Part shown: positions 11,799 through 24,172 of the stretch, piece after piece | Position numbering within the stretch: the stretch's first letter is position 1 | Layout: each line of letters opens with the position of its first letter | Assembly: GCA_009760855.2 (NCBI GenBank) | Contig: WPIO01000059.1 | Coordinates: 190,001-254,000, forward strand | Reading direction: 5' to 3' | Length of the DNA: 64,000 nt | Origin: Cristatella mucedo | Lineage: Eukaryota; Bryozoa; Phylactolaemata; Cristatellidae | Program-made: the position numbers and the translations under genes | The notes under the pieces: generated by a model | Told to the model about the DNA's origin: nothing | Databases searched by the model: none | The model's input: the letters and a program-made list of their open reading frames with translations, nothing else

Positions 11799-12230
11799 GT
11801 GCGAGCATAGTAGCCACCCGGGTCTCCAACTTCACGCCTCCTGCGTATTTGCGCTGCCTTATTTGAAGAAGGCGAGCGGATTTCGGAACATCGAGTGGCG
11901 CGGTCATTTAGTTTGCACTCCAACTATTTCGCGATTATTCTTACACATTTCCTAAATACTTCGCACTCTACCTGTCTGGATTGTAAGTTAACCGCGGCCT
12001 CCTAATAAGCACCATTCCAGCGGCTCTCCGCTCTGCTCTCCGCTCTGCTCCCGAACTCCGCCTCACTGATGATAAACATTGCTCGTTCGTTCGCGTCCGG
12101 CACTGCGAGCGGTTGCAGGCGCAAGATTCTGCCTACAACGTTCGGCCTACGGAGCAGCAATGACTTAGCGGCACAGCATGACCTTTAGTGGGTGAGCCTC
12201 ACTCATTGCGGCCGAGCGACGGAACCGCCT

Positions 12231-12272
12231 CCCCAGAACTCCCAGAACTCCCCGAACTCCCAGAACTCCCGG
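12231..12272. repeat. CCCAGAACT-type 9-bp tandem repeat
   Basis: Four to five degenerate 9-bp units. Confidence 0.85.
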
Positions 12273-12899
12273 GCGCCGCGCCCGCCGAATTCGAAGTCCC
12301 CTGCAAACGGGTCTGCCAGCTAAGTGCGCTCGCCAGCTTGGACCAGCTGACCAGGTCAGATGACCAGGTCGGCGCGATCGTTTTTCCAGCCGACCGGGTG
12401 GCGATTGAGAGAACTCGTTGCCCTGGGAGTTTTCAGCTAGAGCAATACTCAGCTGCGATTGCTTGAGCAAATAGCGCCCGCAGTTCGGACGCACATCAAC
12501 CCCGTAATTCAGTCTCGACTAGCCATCGGCCCCCCGTACGACAGTTCTAGCGCGACGCCAGCAGCCGGATGTTGATTCGTCTGCCATTCGTCGTTCGCCA
12601 GCGCGTCCGCCGCGCAGACGGCGCCCATCCATCCACCGGCGACCCTCGCCCTCGCCATGTTGGACGAGGCTCGGCCATGATGACAGGAGATCGGAAGATT
12701 TGGGTTTTCGGCCAGGTTTAACGAGGTTTTCGCGAGGATTTCGGTGCTTAATACTCAGTCTCTAGGCAATGCCCGGTAGTCAGGCCGTTTAGCTGATGAC
12801 AGGCAGCGATGGCTTGATTTATTTTGCACGGATTAGCTCGAAACCAAATGTGACTGGAGTCCAACGCCGAATCGTGCGGTTGCTGTGCATTCGTCCTTA

Positions 12900-12995
12900 G
12901 TAAATATAATTCATTTATATAGCGCCCCAAGAAAACTTAATCTCTATTCAGGCGATTCACATATGCCTCGGGGGCTTAACTGCGGTAGACTCACT
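12900..12995 (-). mobile_element. SINE-1 tail fragment
   Basis: TATAGCGCCCCAAGAAAACT and TTCAGGCGATTCACATATGC; the tRNA head is missing. Confidence 0.65.
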
Positions 12996-13005
12996 ACGCA
13001 ATGAA

Positions 13006-13160
<155 letters not shown>

Positions 13161-14082
13161 TACGCATGTTTGAAAGATCCAAATTATTTAGGTTGGCTTT
13201 TGATGAGCTAGCGTTTAAAGTTATGTCCATCTTGAACAGGAGAGGGGGTAATACAGTAAGTAGCCCTCGGTTGTAACTCGATGTCGGCGGTTGCATCTGG
13301 CCCCGCCCACTTTTATGGGCGGAGCGTCTGCGATAACTCAACACGTGCAGTTGCTAGGAGCCTGCATCGCATTACGGTGACAGGAGCTGCAATGCCCCGG
13401 GCTAATGACACGATGTCAGAAGTTATCCCTTTCCGGCTTCCATGTGGCAATTGATACCCCTCGCATGCCACTGCCACCCAAACCGCGGTACAAGTTTTGA
13501 ATTCGATCGAACCTCGCTGTATTTCAAAGATCAAGTGGAAAAGACGGTCGTGACACCGAGGCAACTCAGCATCTCGGTCTCCGCGGATTAGGCTTGATAG
13601 GAAATGGCGGCCTCTATGCGATGTAACTAAAGCGGTAGGCATCTGCTACGCTGCGGTAATTTTCAACATCGCAGCTGACAGTGCGGACAGCTGCAGTCGG
13701 CTCGATATGAAATGGCTGCCTCCTGGCGACCAAGGCGAAAGGGCTCCGTTGGAATGACATCGTACGATCTGTGTAACCAGCTTGCCGAACAACGAACATG
13801 CCTTGTCGAGCGGCTGTCTGAATTTGGCAATGTATCAACATCACATAGAAGCGCTAATGTTCAGCTATTGTAACGGGTACCTTCTACAGCACTAGACTTA
13901 GCACAGCATTGCTGTGTAAGCCATCTTAGCAAATACCTTAGGGATGTGGACGTCATCGAGCAAAGCTAGCGGTGGAGGCAGTGGTAAATAACTCCACAAG
14001 CTAAACTGCTCCCATCTTAGGTATTAACAGGTCTTTGCTAAACTGCCGACATTGAGATTGGCTGATCTCCTTGAAAATATCA

Positions 14083-14362
14083 TAATAATTATTACCTAGC
14101 ATGTGCACAGCCCTCTAAGAGGTGCTTTGCATATGCTATATACCAAAGCGTGTCAAATAGCTTGTGATGACGTGCACAATTTCATCCCGCATAGGAACAC
14201 AGAGGACGATTCAAACGGACGGAGCAAATGCCTGGAGAACAGGAGCATGTACTTCTTACTTTCAAATGCCGCCAAGCCAGGGAATGTCATGACGTCAGTC
14301 GGTAGCGAGTTGGAGGCTTTGGGAACGTACGCACGGAAGGCGCTGTCTCAAAGGCGCTTTCT
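14083..14362 (-). mobile_element. LINE 3' fragment
   Basis: Contains the LINE tail, a 3' UTR segment and the end of the coding region (GAGTTGGAGGCTTTGGGAAC corresponds to the [13 protein letters not shown] coding segment). Strongly diverged. Confidence 0.78.
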
Positions 14363-14461
14363 CGAGCATGGACCTCGCTTCTTCTAGAAGCTTCTACTAC
14401 TCTAACCGGACGTCGCCGAGCTGAAGGGCTGAAGGGCCGTGGCGATGCAAGCAGTCGTTCC

Positions 14462-14610
14462 ACTCGGTCTTAGCCCAGCGGCTCGCAAGTCGCGAACTCG
14501 ATTAATCGGGTCGCGGGCTCGAGTGCGAGAGAGGGGGTGACCTTCGTTTATTTATTGCCGGCTGGAAGGAAAGCCGCTTCCGGCTCCTCTGCTTCCTTAT
14601 AAATAACGGT
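14462..14610 (+). mobile_element. SINE-2 copy (probable)
   Basis: tRNA-like head with A box (TTAGCCCAGCGGCTCGCAAG) and B box (GGGCTCGAGTGC), then TTTATTTATTGCC, which matches the family body. The 3' end is diverged. Confidence 0.6.
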
Positions 14611-14727
14611 CGCGACGCTTGCTTTCTGGGCGCACCTGAAATGCAGCGACCTTCGCGCGCCGGCGCGTCAAGCGAGTCGTCCTCGAGCGATCGCGACCCA
14701 AGGAGTCAGAGCCAGCATGTTTGTCCG

Positions 14728-14799
14728 GAGTTATACGGAGGGCAAGAGTTATCCGGAAGGCAAGAGTTATCCGGAGGGCAGGAGTTATCCGGAGGGCAG
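14728..14799. repeat. 18-bp tandem repeat, four units
   Basis: Unit GAGTTATCCGGAGGGCAR. The unit is a multiple of three, so one frame stays open (QELSGG-type repeat), but no gene context is present. Confidence 0.93.
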
Positions 14800-15603
14800 G
14801 ATCCGCAAGCTGTTTATGTGGGGCTGGCCAGACTTGCGAAAGATTTCCACGCTGCGGGAAAGACTGGCGAGCGATGAAAGATTAAAGAATACGTAAATAT
14901 AAATAAAGAAATATAAATAATAAATAAATAAATACGATGTAAAGTCGTAGCGTTTATTTGACGCGAACTCGCCGCTCGTTGAGTGCGACCAGGAGACGAC
15001 TCTTGCCTTTTGCCGCGCTTTAGAGCTGGACGTAGGAATGGCGGCGGCGGCGGCTCAGGTCTATGCCCCACCCCCCCCCACCGCTGTAGGGGCAGCAGCG
15101 CTGGCGGGCGGGGGGGGGGCACACATAACTTAACTGCTCGCACTGCGTTTCGTAAGTCTACCGGTCGATACGTGCCCGCCAAGCACGCCTCGAGTTCTGC
15201 TGGACGCCACCTATCGCGCGCGCTCCGCCCCCTCCTCCTCATCCTCCCCAGCGGCTGTCTGACTGAACGCTAAGCTACGGCAGACATTCGGCTCGGTCGG
15301 CGCGACGATGACAAATACTAGGAGCCTGATTAGTAATACCCCGTCGAAATCGCTTGTGCAACGGTGGAAGAATGTTTGCTACTCGGTAGGTGGGTCGGAC
15401 GCGATCATCGCGCGGTCTTGATTCGACATCTCCGCTTCGGCTGTCTATGGAGACTGACGGAGGCTGATGCTTGAGGCAGTCGCTGCCTCCACTTAGGGGG
15501 AAGTGCTGGTCACGTGAACACTAGGGCAGCCGCTCGCTCGCAAGACGCACTAAACCTATCGATGCATCGGTGCTGCGACTGCTGCTGGCGCTGAGAATTA
15601 AGA

Positions 15604-15668
15604 CAACACACACACGCACACACACACACGCACACACACTCACACACACACGCACGCACGCACACACT
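15604..15668. repeat. (CA)n microsatellite
   Basis: CA dinucleotides with CG and CT interruptions. Confidence 0.95.
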
Positions 15669-16111
15669 CCAGTGAAGGAGTTGTCATAAAATCTTCTGTC
15701 TAAATGGCTAGTGGAGCGTGGCAATATGGCGATGCCCGAAAACTAATAGCATCGCAGCGCGCGGACGGTGCCCTTGGGTTTCTTCAATTAGCCAACGACG
15801 ACAGTCACGGTGCAGACGCTCATGTCTGTACTGCTGCCGCCGTCTTCTGCTTGATCCGCATAGCGCATCGGTGCAGCAGCCACGACTCGCTATCCTTGCT
15901 TCGAGACCGCAGCTCCACCAGCATTGGTCGGGCATCTGCAAAGACTAGCACCTCTCACATTCGCTGCGGTTACTGGAACGTGCTTCAGTTCAGAAACCAC
16001 TACAGCGCGGTTGCAACACTTTGCAATTCAGCGTCCCTTCGAGCGAAGTTGGCTAATTTGCTTTTCGAAAACCAAACTTAATTCGAAAGCTTACGATGAT
16101 AATAGAGTCCG

Positions 16112-16114
<3 letters not shown>

Positions 16115-16145
<31 letters not shown>

Positions 16146-16263
16146 ATATATATAGTAATTATATATATATAAAGTAAACTGTATACATGTGTTTATTTAT
16201 TTAATATATATATACTAGAACTATATATATATATATATATATATGTATATGTATATGTATATA
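16115..16263. repeat. (TA)n-rich tract
   Basis: Interrupted AT dinucleotides. Confidence 0.92.
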
Positions 16264-16452
16264 TACACGAACCTTTCCTCTCCACTTCAGAAGTCCCATT
16301 CCGCTTTCTCATCTTCAATGTCCCGGTGGTTGGCAGAGTGAGTAAGGCTGACGCAACATGGCGGTCCTACGACGCCAGCGCGACGGTTGAAGAGGTGGTG
16401 CAGGCTACTGAGACACTCAAGCATACCTCGTGTCGTTGTTACCGGCGGCGGC

Positions 16453-16985
16453 ATCGGCGCTGCCGCCGCCGACAGCGGAGGAACCTTCTTGCCGCGAAGC
16501 TTCGTGGAAGGACGGCTTGCTAGGAGGGGAATGGAGCCGAAGGCCCGGACGGTAGCGCCAGCTGCGGTAGCGCGCATCCCAGAGCCGCCTCGCCCCGGCG
16601 AGGCGGCTCGAGCCCCCGCCCCCCCCCCCCCCCTGATGGGGCAACCCACCGCCATCTCAAGCCTCCGGCGGCCTGCCACGAACGGATGCTCGATCGGAGC
16701 CACCACGCCCCTTGTATTTTGTAGAGTCGAGAACGCATAGATCAAGATGTTGCGACGGCGGAGGCGGGACGGCTTTTCTCATTTCGAGCGACTCTACCGT
16801 CAATCTGCAATGGCGACCCTGCCTTTCTCGCATCATTCTTTCAGTACGATTGCCTTCGGGTTCATCGAAGGATAAGATTGACGGATGGCAGGAATAATAA
16901 TAATAATAATAATTCACTTGATAAAACGCCCTCAGAGAACTTAATCTCTCTCTCTCTAGGCGCTTTACATTTGCTGCAAAGTGAA
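16453..16985. repeat. Segmental duplication copy 1 (ends in LINE tail)
   Basis: About 530 bp nearly identical to 19861-20385; differences seen are a few substitutions, a poly(C) length change (16617-16632) and AAT repeat number. The right end is a minus-oriented LINE tail (16905-16985). The 13-bp-arm hairpin at 16582-16609 is present in both copies. An open minus frame over it is not recognisably a protein. Confidence 0.92.
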
Positions 16986-16995
16986 ATGCAATCGA

Positions 16996-17087
16996 ATGGT
17001 AAGTAAAATCATGCTTGAAGCGAGGAGTAATGGTAAGTAAAATCATGCTTGAAGCGAGGAGTAATGGTAAGTAAAATCATGCTTGAA
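16996..17087. repeat. 34-bp tandem repeat in LINE 3' UTR
   Basis: Almost three copies of a unit beginning ATGGTAAGTAAAATCATGC, directly behind the LINE tail of duplication copy 1. Confidence 0.88.
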
Positions 17088-17790
17088 GGAGCGGGAGCAG
17101 GAAGGATTAGGCGCCTCTGAAGACATAAGCTCCGCCCCCGAACGCGACGCCGGTGCTCCGCCGCCGATGCGTGGACGCTCACGACGCCCGGCAGCCGCCG
17201 CGGCGCGGCGCGGCGCGGTGAGCGCATGTCACACGCTCGGTCGGTATTTAGAATCCGCACTTGCAGCAGCAATCTTAAGGTGAAAGGATGAAAAGGAAAT
17301 GAATGAAGTGAGGAGAACAAGGTGAATGTATCAGTGTATAATGCAGGCACTGCAGGACACGATCTGGATCAGAAAGCAAGGCGCACCCATCGCTGGTCGA
17401 ACCCGGAAGCGAAGCGGCACAGACAAGGTCGAACGATTAGTGCGCACGAAGTGAGACCGGAGCAGACAAGGTCAAGGTTGCGTACGAGGTCAGACTGGAG
17501 CAGACTGAGCGCTGGCTGCTAGGGCGGCAAGCCAAGCCCCGCGCTCTCCCTCCACACCCACAGCATCCCAGGGTGGGAGTGTAACAGGGTCAAGGCTGTT
17601 CGCGTGGCTAGACCTGAGCAGATCGAGCTGCGCTACGCTATGGTACGCAAGCTGAGCTGCACGTCCAGTCTCCAAGTTTCGAGAAAGAAGAGTCACCCAT
17701 CTCGAGGCGACGTCCCCAGGGTAGGCGCGCCGTGCGCGACCTCGCGCGCGGCAATCGTGATGAGGGTAAAATCCCCTCTGCCACTGGGAA

Positions 17791-17822
17791 CGCGAGAGAG
17801 AGAGAGAGAGAGAGAGAGGGGT
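17791..17822. repeat. (GA)n microsatellite
   Basis: About fourteen GA units. Confidence 0.93.
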
Positions 17823-18163
17823 AGAGTGCCCGAGCTTACCCGAGTAAACGTCTGCTGATTGCTAATGCTGATCAAATTCCCCGAGCCCAGATCCGACTTC
17901 CTCGCAATGCGCACGCTGCTGACTAGGACTGTTTATCAAAGGGGCTGATTGCGCCTGCCAGTCGCCGCCGCAGTTCTCCTGCGACATGCGCCAGCGTTCT
18001 GAAAAGACCCGGCTCCTCCCAGCAGCGCTACCGAGTGCGATACCGCGGTTCGGTAGCGCATCAAAGTGTGCTGCCATCCCCCATGGAATCATTCCGTCCG
18101 ATCACTCGCAAGTATAGAGACAGTCTCTCCTCTGTCCCTCTCTCTCTCTCTCTTCCTAATATA

Positions 18164-18324
18164 ATATGGCAATACAATTCGTTCGTATAGCGCCCTACGA
18201 GAACTCGATCTCCGTTCAGATGCTTCACAAATGCCGCGGGGCTCGAGCCCATGACCTCGGCCTCAAATACATTAACCTTGACATTGGTTGAGGCGAACAC
18301 CTTAACCATTGGCCTACCTCTTTC
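18164..18324 (-). mobile_element. SINE-1 copy
   Basis: Tail TATAGCGCCCTACGAGAACT, B-box region GGGGCTCGAGCCCATGACC and an A-box-like end with GAACACCTTAACCATTGGCC. Confidence 0.76.
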
Positions 18325-18337
18325 TCCCCCTCATCTC

Positions 18338-18449
<112 letters not shown>

Positions 18450-18825
18450 ACGGCGGGATTCGGTCATTCTGATTGTCAAATTAAAATTGTGCACGGGCAC
18501 ATAAGCACGTGCCTATTTATTTATCCAAAATCTGTCTTGCGGCATTTGTTCATTTGATTTTTAATACGGCACGTGCAACCGGCGCTAGATGCCGAGCCTA
18601 ATTTCAGCTAGTCGCAGCAGGCTAAAAATGGCACAGCGGTGGACCTGTTGATTGTTCTTCACTTCAGTCTTCACCACCACCGCAAATGTTTTGCAACTCA
18701 CACGCTCTCGGACTGCCGATCGTAGTAAGCAAAACGGTTGCAGCTCGGCATCTGAAATTCGCAACTAAAATACGCATTAATAAATCCCCATAGCATATAC
18801 ACGCATTAATAAATACGTATGTAGT

Positions 18826-18862
18826 ATATATATATATATATAATGTATATATATATATAATG

Positions 18863-18945
<83 letters not shown>

Positions 18946-18957
18946 GTGTGTGTGTGC
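18826..18957. repeat. (TA)n-(GT)n compound microsatellite
   Basis: AT repeats (18826-18873) followed by about 40 GT units. Confidence 0.96.
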
Positions 18958-19439
18958 ATTAATAAATAGTTTATACGCATTAATAAATACGCGTGAACTC
19001 GCCGCGATTCGCTCTAGCATTTAGGAGGAAATATTTAAGCCGAAGTTGTAAGCCTTGCAATGCGCAGATTGTATCTTATCAAGTGTAACAATTTTTCGCT
19101 GGCGCGCAGCGGCGGCTACACTCCTCCGTGCAGCTCGCGCCCGGCGGCGGGCGCGCGGAGCGCGTCGTGCTGATTGTGAGGGGGCAATCGCGCACCGCCG
19201 CCGGCACGTGCACTCGCATGACGCGACGGCGTAAGGGCGAAACTTTTCGAGTCGCCAGGTTTCCGTTGCTCTGTCGTTCCCGCTTTGCAATGCGTCTCGC
19301 GCGCGCTCGCGGCTGCGAGAACTTTGCGTTTCTTGCGAACTCGCTCGACGATGGGATATCGAAACGTTGGAATGCTATATCGGTCAGGTCGCGACACTAG
19401 AGATCGATATTGGCGATTACTGAATTCCACTCGCTCGTA

Positions 19440-19545
19440 TTCCACGCCTTGAGTCGTGGGTTTGAATCATGCAGCCGGTGGTGAGAGCCTCTAAGGCCCG
19501 CTTCGGCCGCTATATAGGTGAGGCTGATTGATCTGCTCGTCTTTA
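19440..19545 (+). mobile_element. SINE-2-like fragment
   Basis: TGAGTCGTGGGTTTGAATCA resembles the family B box; the rest is weakly similar. Confidence 0.45.
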
Positions 19546-19860
19546 CTTGTGTACTCTTTATTACAACCCATAGGCACCGTACTCGCCACTTGTGGTTTAA
19601 GGTTTGATAAAGACCACTCTCGTATTCATTTATATATTTTATGGTGGGTGTAGATGCTTTGACGTTGGCCTAGCCCATGGCTTTATGAGGATTTATGGCA
19701 TGTTTACTAATGTTCAATTTGGAGGCCTGTAGATTTATGAGGCCTTGATGTATCTGACTTACAACTTTTGCATAGACTGTCCTGCTCCATGACTGTCGCA
19801 TATACTGTCCTATGTAACAATAATAATAATAATAATAATAATAATTCACTTGATAAAGCG

Positions 19861-20385
19861 ATCGGCGCTGCCGCCGCCGACAGCGAAGGAACCTTCTTGC
19901 CGCGAAGCTTCGTGGAAGGACGGCTTGCTAGGAGGGGAATGGAGCCGAAGGCCCGGACGGTAGCGCCAGCTGCGGTAGCGCGCATCCCAGAGCCGCCTCG
20001 CCCCGGCGAGGCGGCTCGAGCCCCCGCCCCCCCCCCCCTGATGGGGCAACCCACCGCCATCTCAAGCCTCCGGCGGCCTGCCACGAACGGATGCTCGATC
20101 GGAGCCACCACGCCCCTTGTATTTTGTAGAGTCGAGAACGCATAGATCAAGATGTTGCGACGGCGGAGGCGGGACGGCTTTTCTCATTTCGAGCGACTCT
20201 ACCGTCAATCTGCAATGGCGACCCTGCCTTTCTCGCATCATTCTTTCAGTACGACTGCCTTCGGGTTCATCGAAGGATAAGATTGACGGATGGCAGGAGT
20301 AATAATAAAAATAATAATTCACTTGATAAAGCGCCCTCAGAGAACTTAATCTCTCTCTAGGCGCTTTACATTTGCTGCAAAGTGA
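19861..20385. repeat. Segmental duplication copy 2 (LINE termini on both sides)
   Basis: Partner of 16453-16985. Here the segment is bounded on the left by a truncated LINE terminus with AAT repeats (19817-19860) and on the right by a longer LINE tail (20300-20385). In the minus sense the order is LINE tail, 440 bp, LINE terminus, consistent with a LINE 3' transduction. Confidence 0.92.
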
Positions 20386-20576
20386 GACAGCAACGGCGGC
20401 GCTCGCGTCCCGAGAGCAATGGCGGTGGCCCACTCAAACTTTCGCGAAGTTTGAATCCTTTTCGCCGCACTTCCGTTCACGTCGCACACCAGTTACTTGC
20501 ACTGCCGCTATTAAATACGCAACGAAAAAAGGCTGCGCCGAACTCGCGAGTCTCGGCTCACATCCACCCCCTTCTT

Positions 20577-20606
20577 CCCCCCCCCCCCCCCCCCCCCCCC
20601 CCCCCG
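20577..20606. repeat. poly(C) run
   Basis: Almost 30 consecutive C; length may be unreliable in an assembly. Confidence 0.9.
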
Positions 20607-20759
20607 CAGCACGCATTTTGCACGCGCGACTCGTGATCTTGCGCGACGTCCCGGTGTGCCGCGTCGCGCGCCTGCATCCTGCCTCCGGCTCGGTGCGCCG
20701 CCGCGTCGTTCGTTCGCTCTTCCGCGCACGCGTCCCCCTAATCGCCGCGCCGCGGAAAG

Positions 20760-20970
20760 CTTCCATCGCCCGGCGAGACGGGCGCTGCCGCTGCCCGCTG
20801 CCGCCAAACGCCGCCGCCAAACGCCGTCCTCCTGTCAGTCACTCTAATTCGAGTCGCCCGGCGAGACGGACGCTTCCGCTGCCGCTGCCGCCGCCGCCAA
20901 ACGCCCTCCGCCCATGCCCCGGTCGCCGCCGCCAAACGCCGTCCTCCTGTCAATCATTCTAATTCGAGCG
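20760..20970. repeat. Degenerate triplicated 80-115-bp GC-rich repeat
   Basis: Three arrangements of a CGGCGAGACGGRCGCT block, a GCCGCCAAACGCCGTCCTCC block and a CTAATTCGAG block; the last two copies share about 41 bp at 20813 and 20930. Confidence 0.85.
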
Positions 20971-21163
20971 GAAGCGGTCTCGCCTGGTAGCGCTCGCCGG
21001 CGACTACGACGGCTCGCCGCTGCCGAGCGCTGCGGACGGATTAGCGCGTCGCCGCGCGCGCGCGCGCCCCAGCGACGCCCCGATGTATCCGCTGAAGCAG
21101 TGACGATGGCGGAGAGCGCCGGCCGAGACAGCGAGTCCAGCAGCGGAGTCCAGCAGCGGCCCT

Positions 21164-21349
<186 letters not shown>

Positions 21350-21427
21350 CTCGCTCGTCGAAACGCCCGAATCGACCAGGAAACGCGACGGCGGCGTTAC
21401 ATGCCATCGAAGAGGGCGCGCCCTCTT

Positions 21428-21536
21428 CTGCCGCCGCCGCCGCCGCCGCCGCCGCCGCCCCCGCCGCCGAGGTTCACGTCTGACGCACTCACCCGCCGCC
21501 GTCCGGTTCGGCTCGGGAAGCGACGCCGCATCCCGC

Positions 21537-21582
<46 letters not shown>

Positions 21583-21588
21583 GCAGCC
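21428..21588. repeat. Two (GCC)n microsatellites
   Basis: GCC runs at 21428-21470 and 21537-21587, separated by unique sequence. Confidence 0.95.
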
Positions 21589-21839
21589 TCGATAATTGGC
21601 GACGAGCGCGGAGCACCAGCGGACCGGCGGCTCGCCGCCGCCGGTAGGCGACCGCGCTATCTCGCGCTACCGCGCGCGATCCGCGACAGAAGGCGTTTGC
21701 GGAATGTTGCTGAGGATTTTCTAATCGAGGCCCCTTTCAAGCTCCTCGCGATGCGCGATCCGCTTGGTGAGGAAATTGCCAATTGATGCCCGCAGATTGG
21801 ATGGACGCTCCATTCGACGCTCCGCGAGAGTCTGCGGCG

Positions 21840-21983
<144 letters not shown>

Positions 21984-22643
21984 ACTGCCCGTGGGCGCGC
22001 TGCCATTGGTCGTGCCATCGTTCTCCGATACGCGGCGGCGGCGGCGGCGATGCGACGGCGCGAAAGACGATGCTGGACAATCGAAACCTCTTTATTCCGG
22101 TGCCGCCCTCGCGGATCGAGATGAACCGCTCCGGTTCTCATCGGCAGCTCCCCGCGTCCTTTGTAGGTCATCTTGTGAGGAGCCGCCGCCGCCGCCGCCG
22201 GCTCGCCGACCGCTCGGCCGCAGACCGCGGCGCGCGGCGGCGCGGCCCTCCTACTAGCGCTCTACTGCCAGCGGGGGTGGCGCGTCGACCCTATCGGCTG
22301 CGAGGTCAGCCAATAGCAATGGGCGAAGGCCAGCGGGTGGGGCGGCGGCGGCGGCGGAGGCGAAGATCTGCCGACTCGGCCGCGCGCGACGCTCGAGCAA
22401 GCGCTCCGGCGCAGCCAGCCGGGAGTTCGCGGCGCGGCGCGCCACGAACGGAACAGCTAGACGACGCCCGCCACGCCGGCGCGCTCGCCCGACGCGCTAT
22501 TTCCGTCTTACGGAAGTGAGAAAGTAAGTCTGAGCTACTGTCAAGTTGCGTTCAATCGCTGCCGCTCTCTGAGAGCGACCAATGACTCCTCGAAACGTGA
22601 TCTTAAGACCGGGGTGCATCGATTAAGATAGGCATTCACTTAC

Positions 22644-22796
22644 TCTCCTCCTCCTCCTCCTCCTCCTCCTCCTCCTCCTCCTCCTCCTCCTCCTCCTCCT
22701 CCTCCTCCTCCTCCTCCTCCTCCTCCTCCTCCCTCCTCCTCCTCCTCCTCCTCCTCCTCCTCCTCCTCCTCCTCCTCCTCCTCCTCTTTTTCCTCT
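22644..22796. repeat. (CTC)n microsatellite
   Basis: About 50 triplets with a single-base slip near 22732. Confidence 0.96.
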
Positions 22797-22839
22797 TAAT
22801 AATAGTAATCGTCACCGTAATCACCATTTAATATAAATA

Positions 22840-22895
22840 AACATAATTCATTTGTATAGCGCCTCAGGCGAACTTAATCTCTATTCAGGCATTCT
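22840..22895 (-). mobile_element. SINE-1 tail fragment
   Basis: TTGTATAGCGCCTCAGGCGA and CTTAATCTCTATTCAGGC only; head absent, truncated by a CTAT/CTGT microsatellite. Confidence 0.62.
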
Positions 22896-22945
22896 ATCTA
22901 TCTATCTATCTATCTATCTGTCTGTCCGTCTGTCTGTCTGTCACC
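22893..22945. repeat. (CTAT)n-(CTGT)n microsatellite
   Basis: Tetranucleotide tract next to the SINE-1 fragment. Confidence 0.93.
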
Positions 22946-23587
22946 TTGATCTGTGCCTCGAGTCTTTCTTTTTTCTCGCTCTCACTCTCTTTCTGACTCT
23001 CTTTCTGTTCCAAAAGACTCTCGCAGGGTCTCGGTGGCAAACTTCGTACCGCCATTTTGTCCTGGCGGACGCCATATGCAAATGGTCATTTGTAAAGTGA
23101 TCGCAGCTGCCAATCAGGATGTGTCTGCAGCTGCAAGAGCGAAAACCGGACCGCGCAGCAACAGCCACCGTACTGCCGCGGCGCTGTCGCGGCAGTACGC
23201 CGACGGCTCAGCAATCGTGCCACGACGCAGCAGACCGTCTGGCGCTCGCAATCGCACCGTCCGACAGCTGGCGCTTTCGGCCGGAAATGAAGAGCGTTTC
23301 CTGGCGTTCCTGACGTGAGGCGCTCGCCTCTAGCAAGACGCCGCCAATGCGAAAACGGTTTCACGACAGCGCCCGCCTTTCGTACGCGTACATCGCGGAG
23401 CGGCGCGTCGCGCCGCGGGCCGCCCGAACGGCTGCGCTCGGTAGCGCCGCCGCCACCGCTGCCGCCGAAGCCACTGCTCAGCGCTGAAGCTGCCGCCGCG
23501 AGCTGCATTGGCCACCGATGCACTTCGCGAACGGCACGCAAAAATTCCGCGAACAGCGGCGAGGTACGCACTAGAAGAAAGCACCTG

Positions 23588-23638
23588 GCGCGAAGCCGCT
23601 GGAATTCGGGCGGCGGCCGAATTCCAGCGGCTTCGCGC
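23588..23638. repeat. Perfect inverted repeat, 22-bp arms, 7-nt spacer
   Basis: Arms 23588-23609 and 23617-23638 are exact reverse complements, centred on GCGGCGG. Confidence 0.97.
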
Positions 23639-24123
23639 TCCGTCTGCAAATGGTGCACCGACGGCGCGCTTGCGCACTCTTTGCGGCGCTCCGTCGCCGA
23701 ATGGCCGCGCGTACGAGATGGCGAAGACGACAGGCGAGAAGGCCAGGCCTTCTCGCCGAGGCGAGGCGGCCAAGTGGAGCCCGCGATGCAGGTCAGGTCA
23801 CGTAATGGGTCAGGGAAGGCATTCGTCGAAGTAGCGAGAGCGAAGCGTCGAAAAGTGAGCCGCCGCCGTCGTCGTCGCCACGGTGCGCTCGCGGCCGCTC
23901 GAGCCTCGATCTGAGCCTCGAGCCTCGATCTGAGCCTCGCAGCGGCGGCGGCCGCGACTCGCGGAAGCCGCCGCTGCGAGGCTCGGAGGAGCAGAGCTGC
24001 CGTAGAACCGCCGGCCGATTCGGCGAGGCCGAGTCGGCTGCTGCTGCTGCGGCGGCGGCGGGCGGCTGGAGGGGCGTTCGCGGTTCCGGAGGAACGGGTC
24101 GGCCACGGCGGCCGCTCCGTACG

Positions 24124-24125
24124 CA

Positions 24126-24169
<44 letters not shown>

Positions 24170-24172
24170 TGA
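24124..24172. repeat. (GCC)n microsatellite
   Basis: About sixteen units. Confidence 0.95.

Larger units (their letters stand above)
14611..16452. other. Gene-free interval
   Basis: 18-bp repeat, poly(C)/poly(G) runs near 15064-15120, (CA)n and (TA)n. A 125-codon open frame at 15704-16081 has no recognisable domain and is not called. Confidence 0.6.

Noticed and set aside
15704-16081. 125-codon plus frame
   Set aside because: Overlapping alternative frames of similar quality; no motif, no splice sites that help, no poly(A) context.
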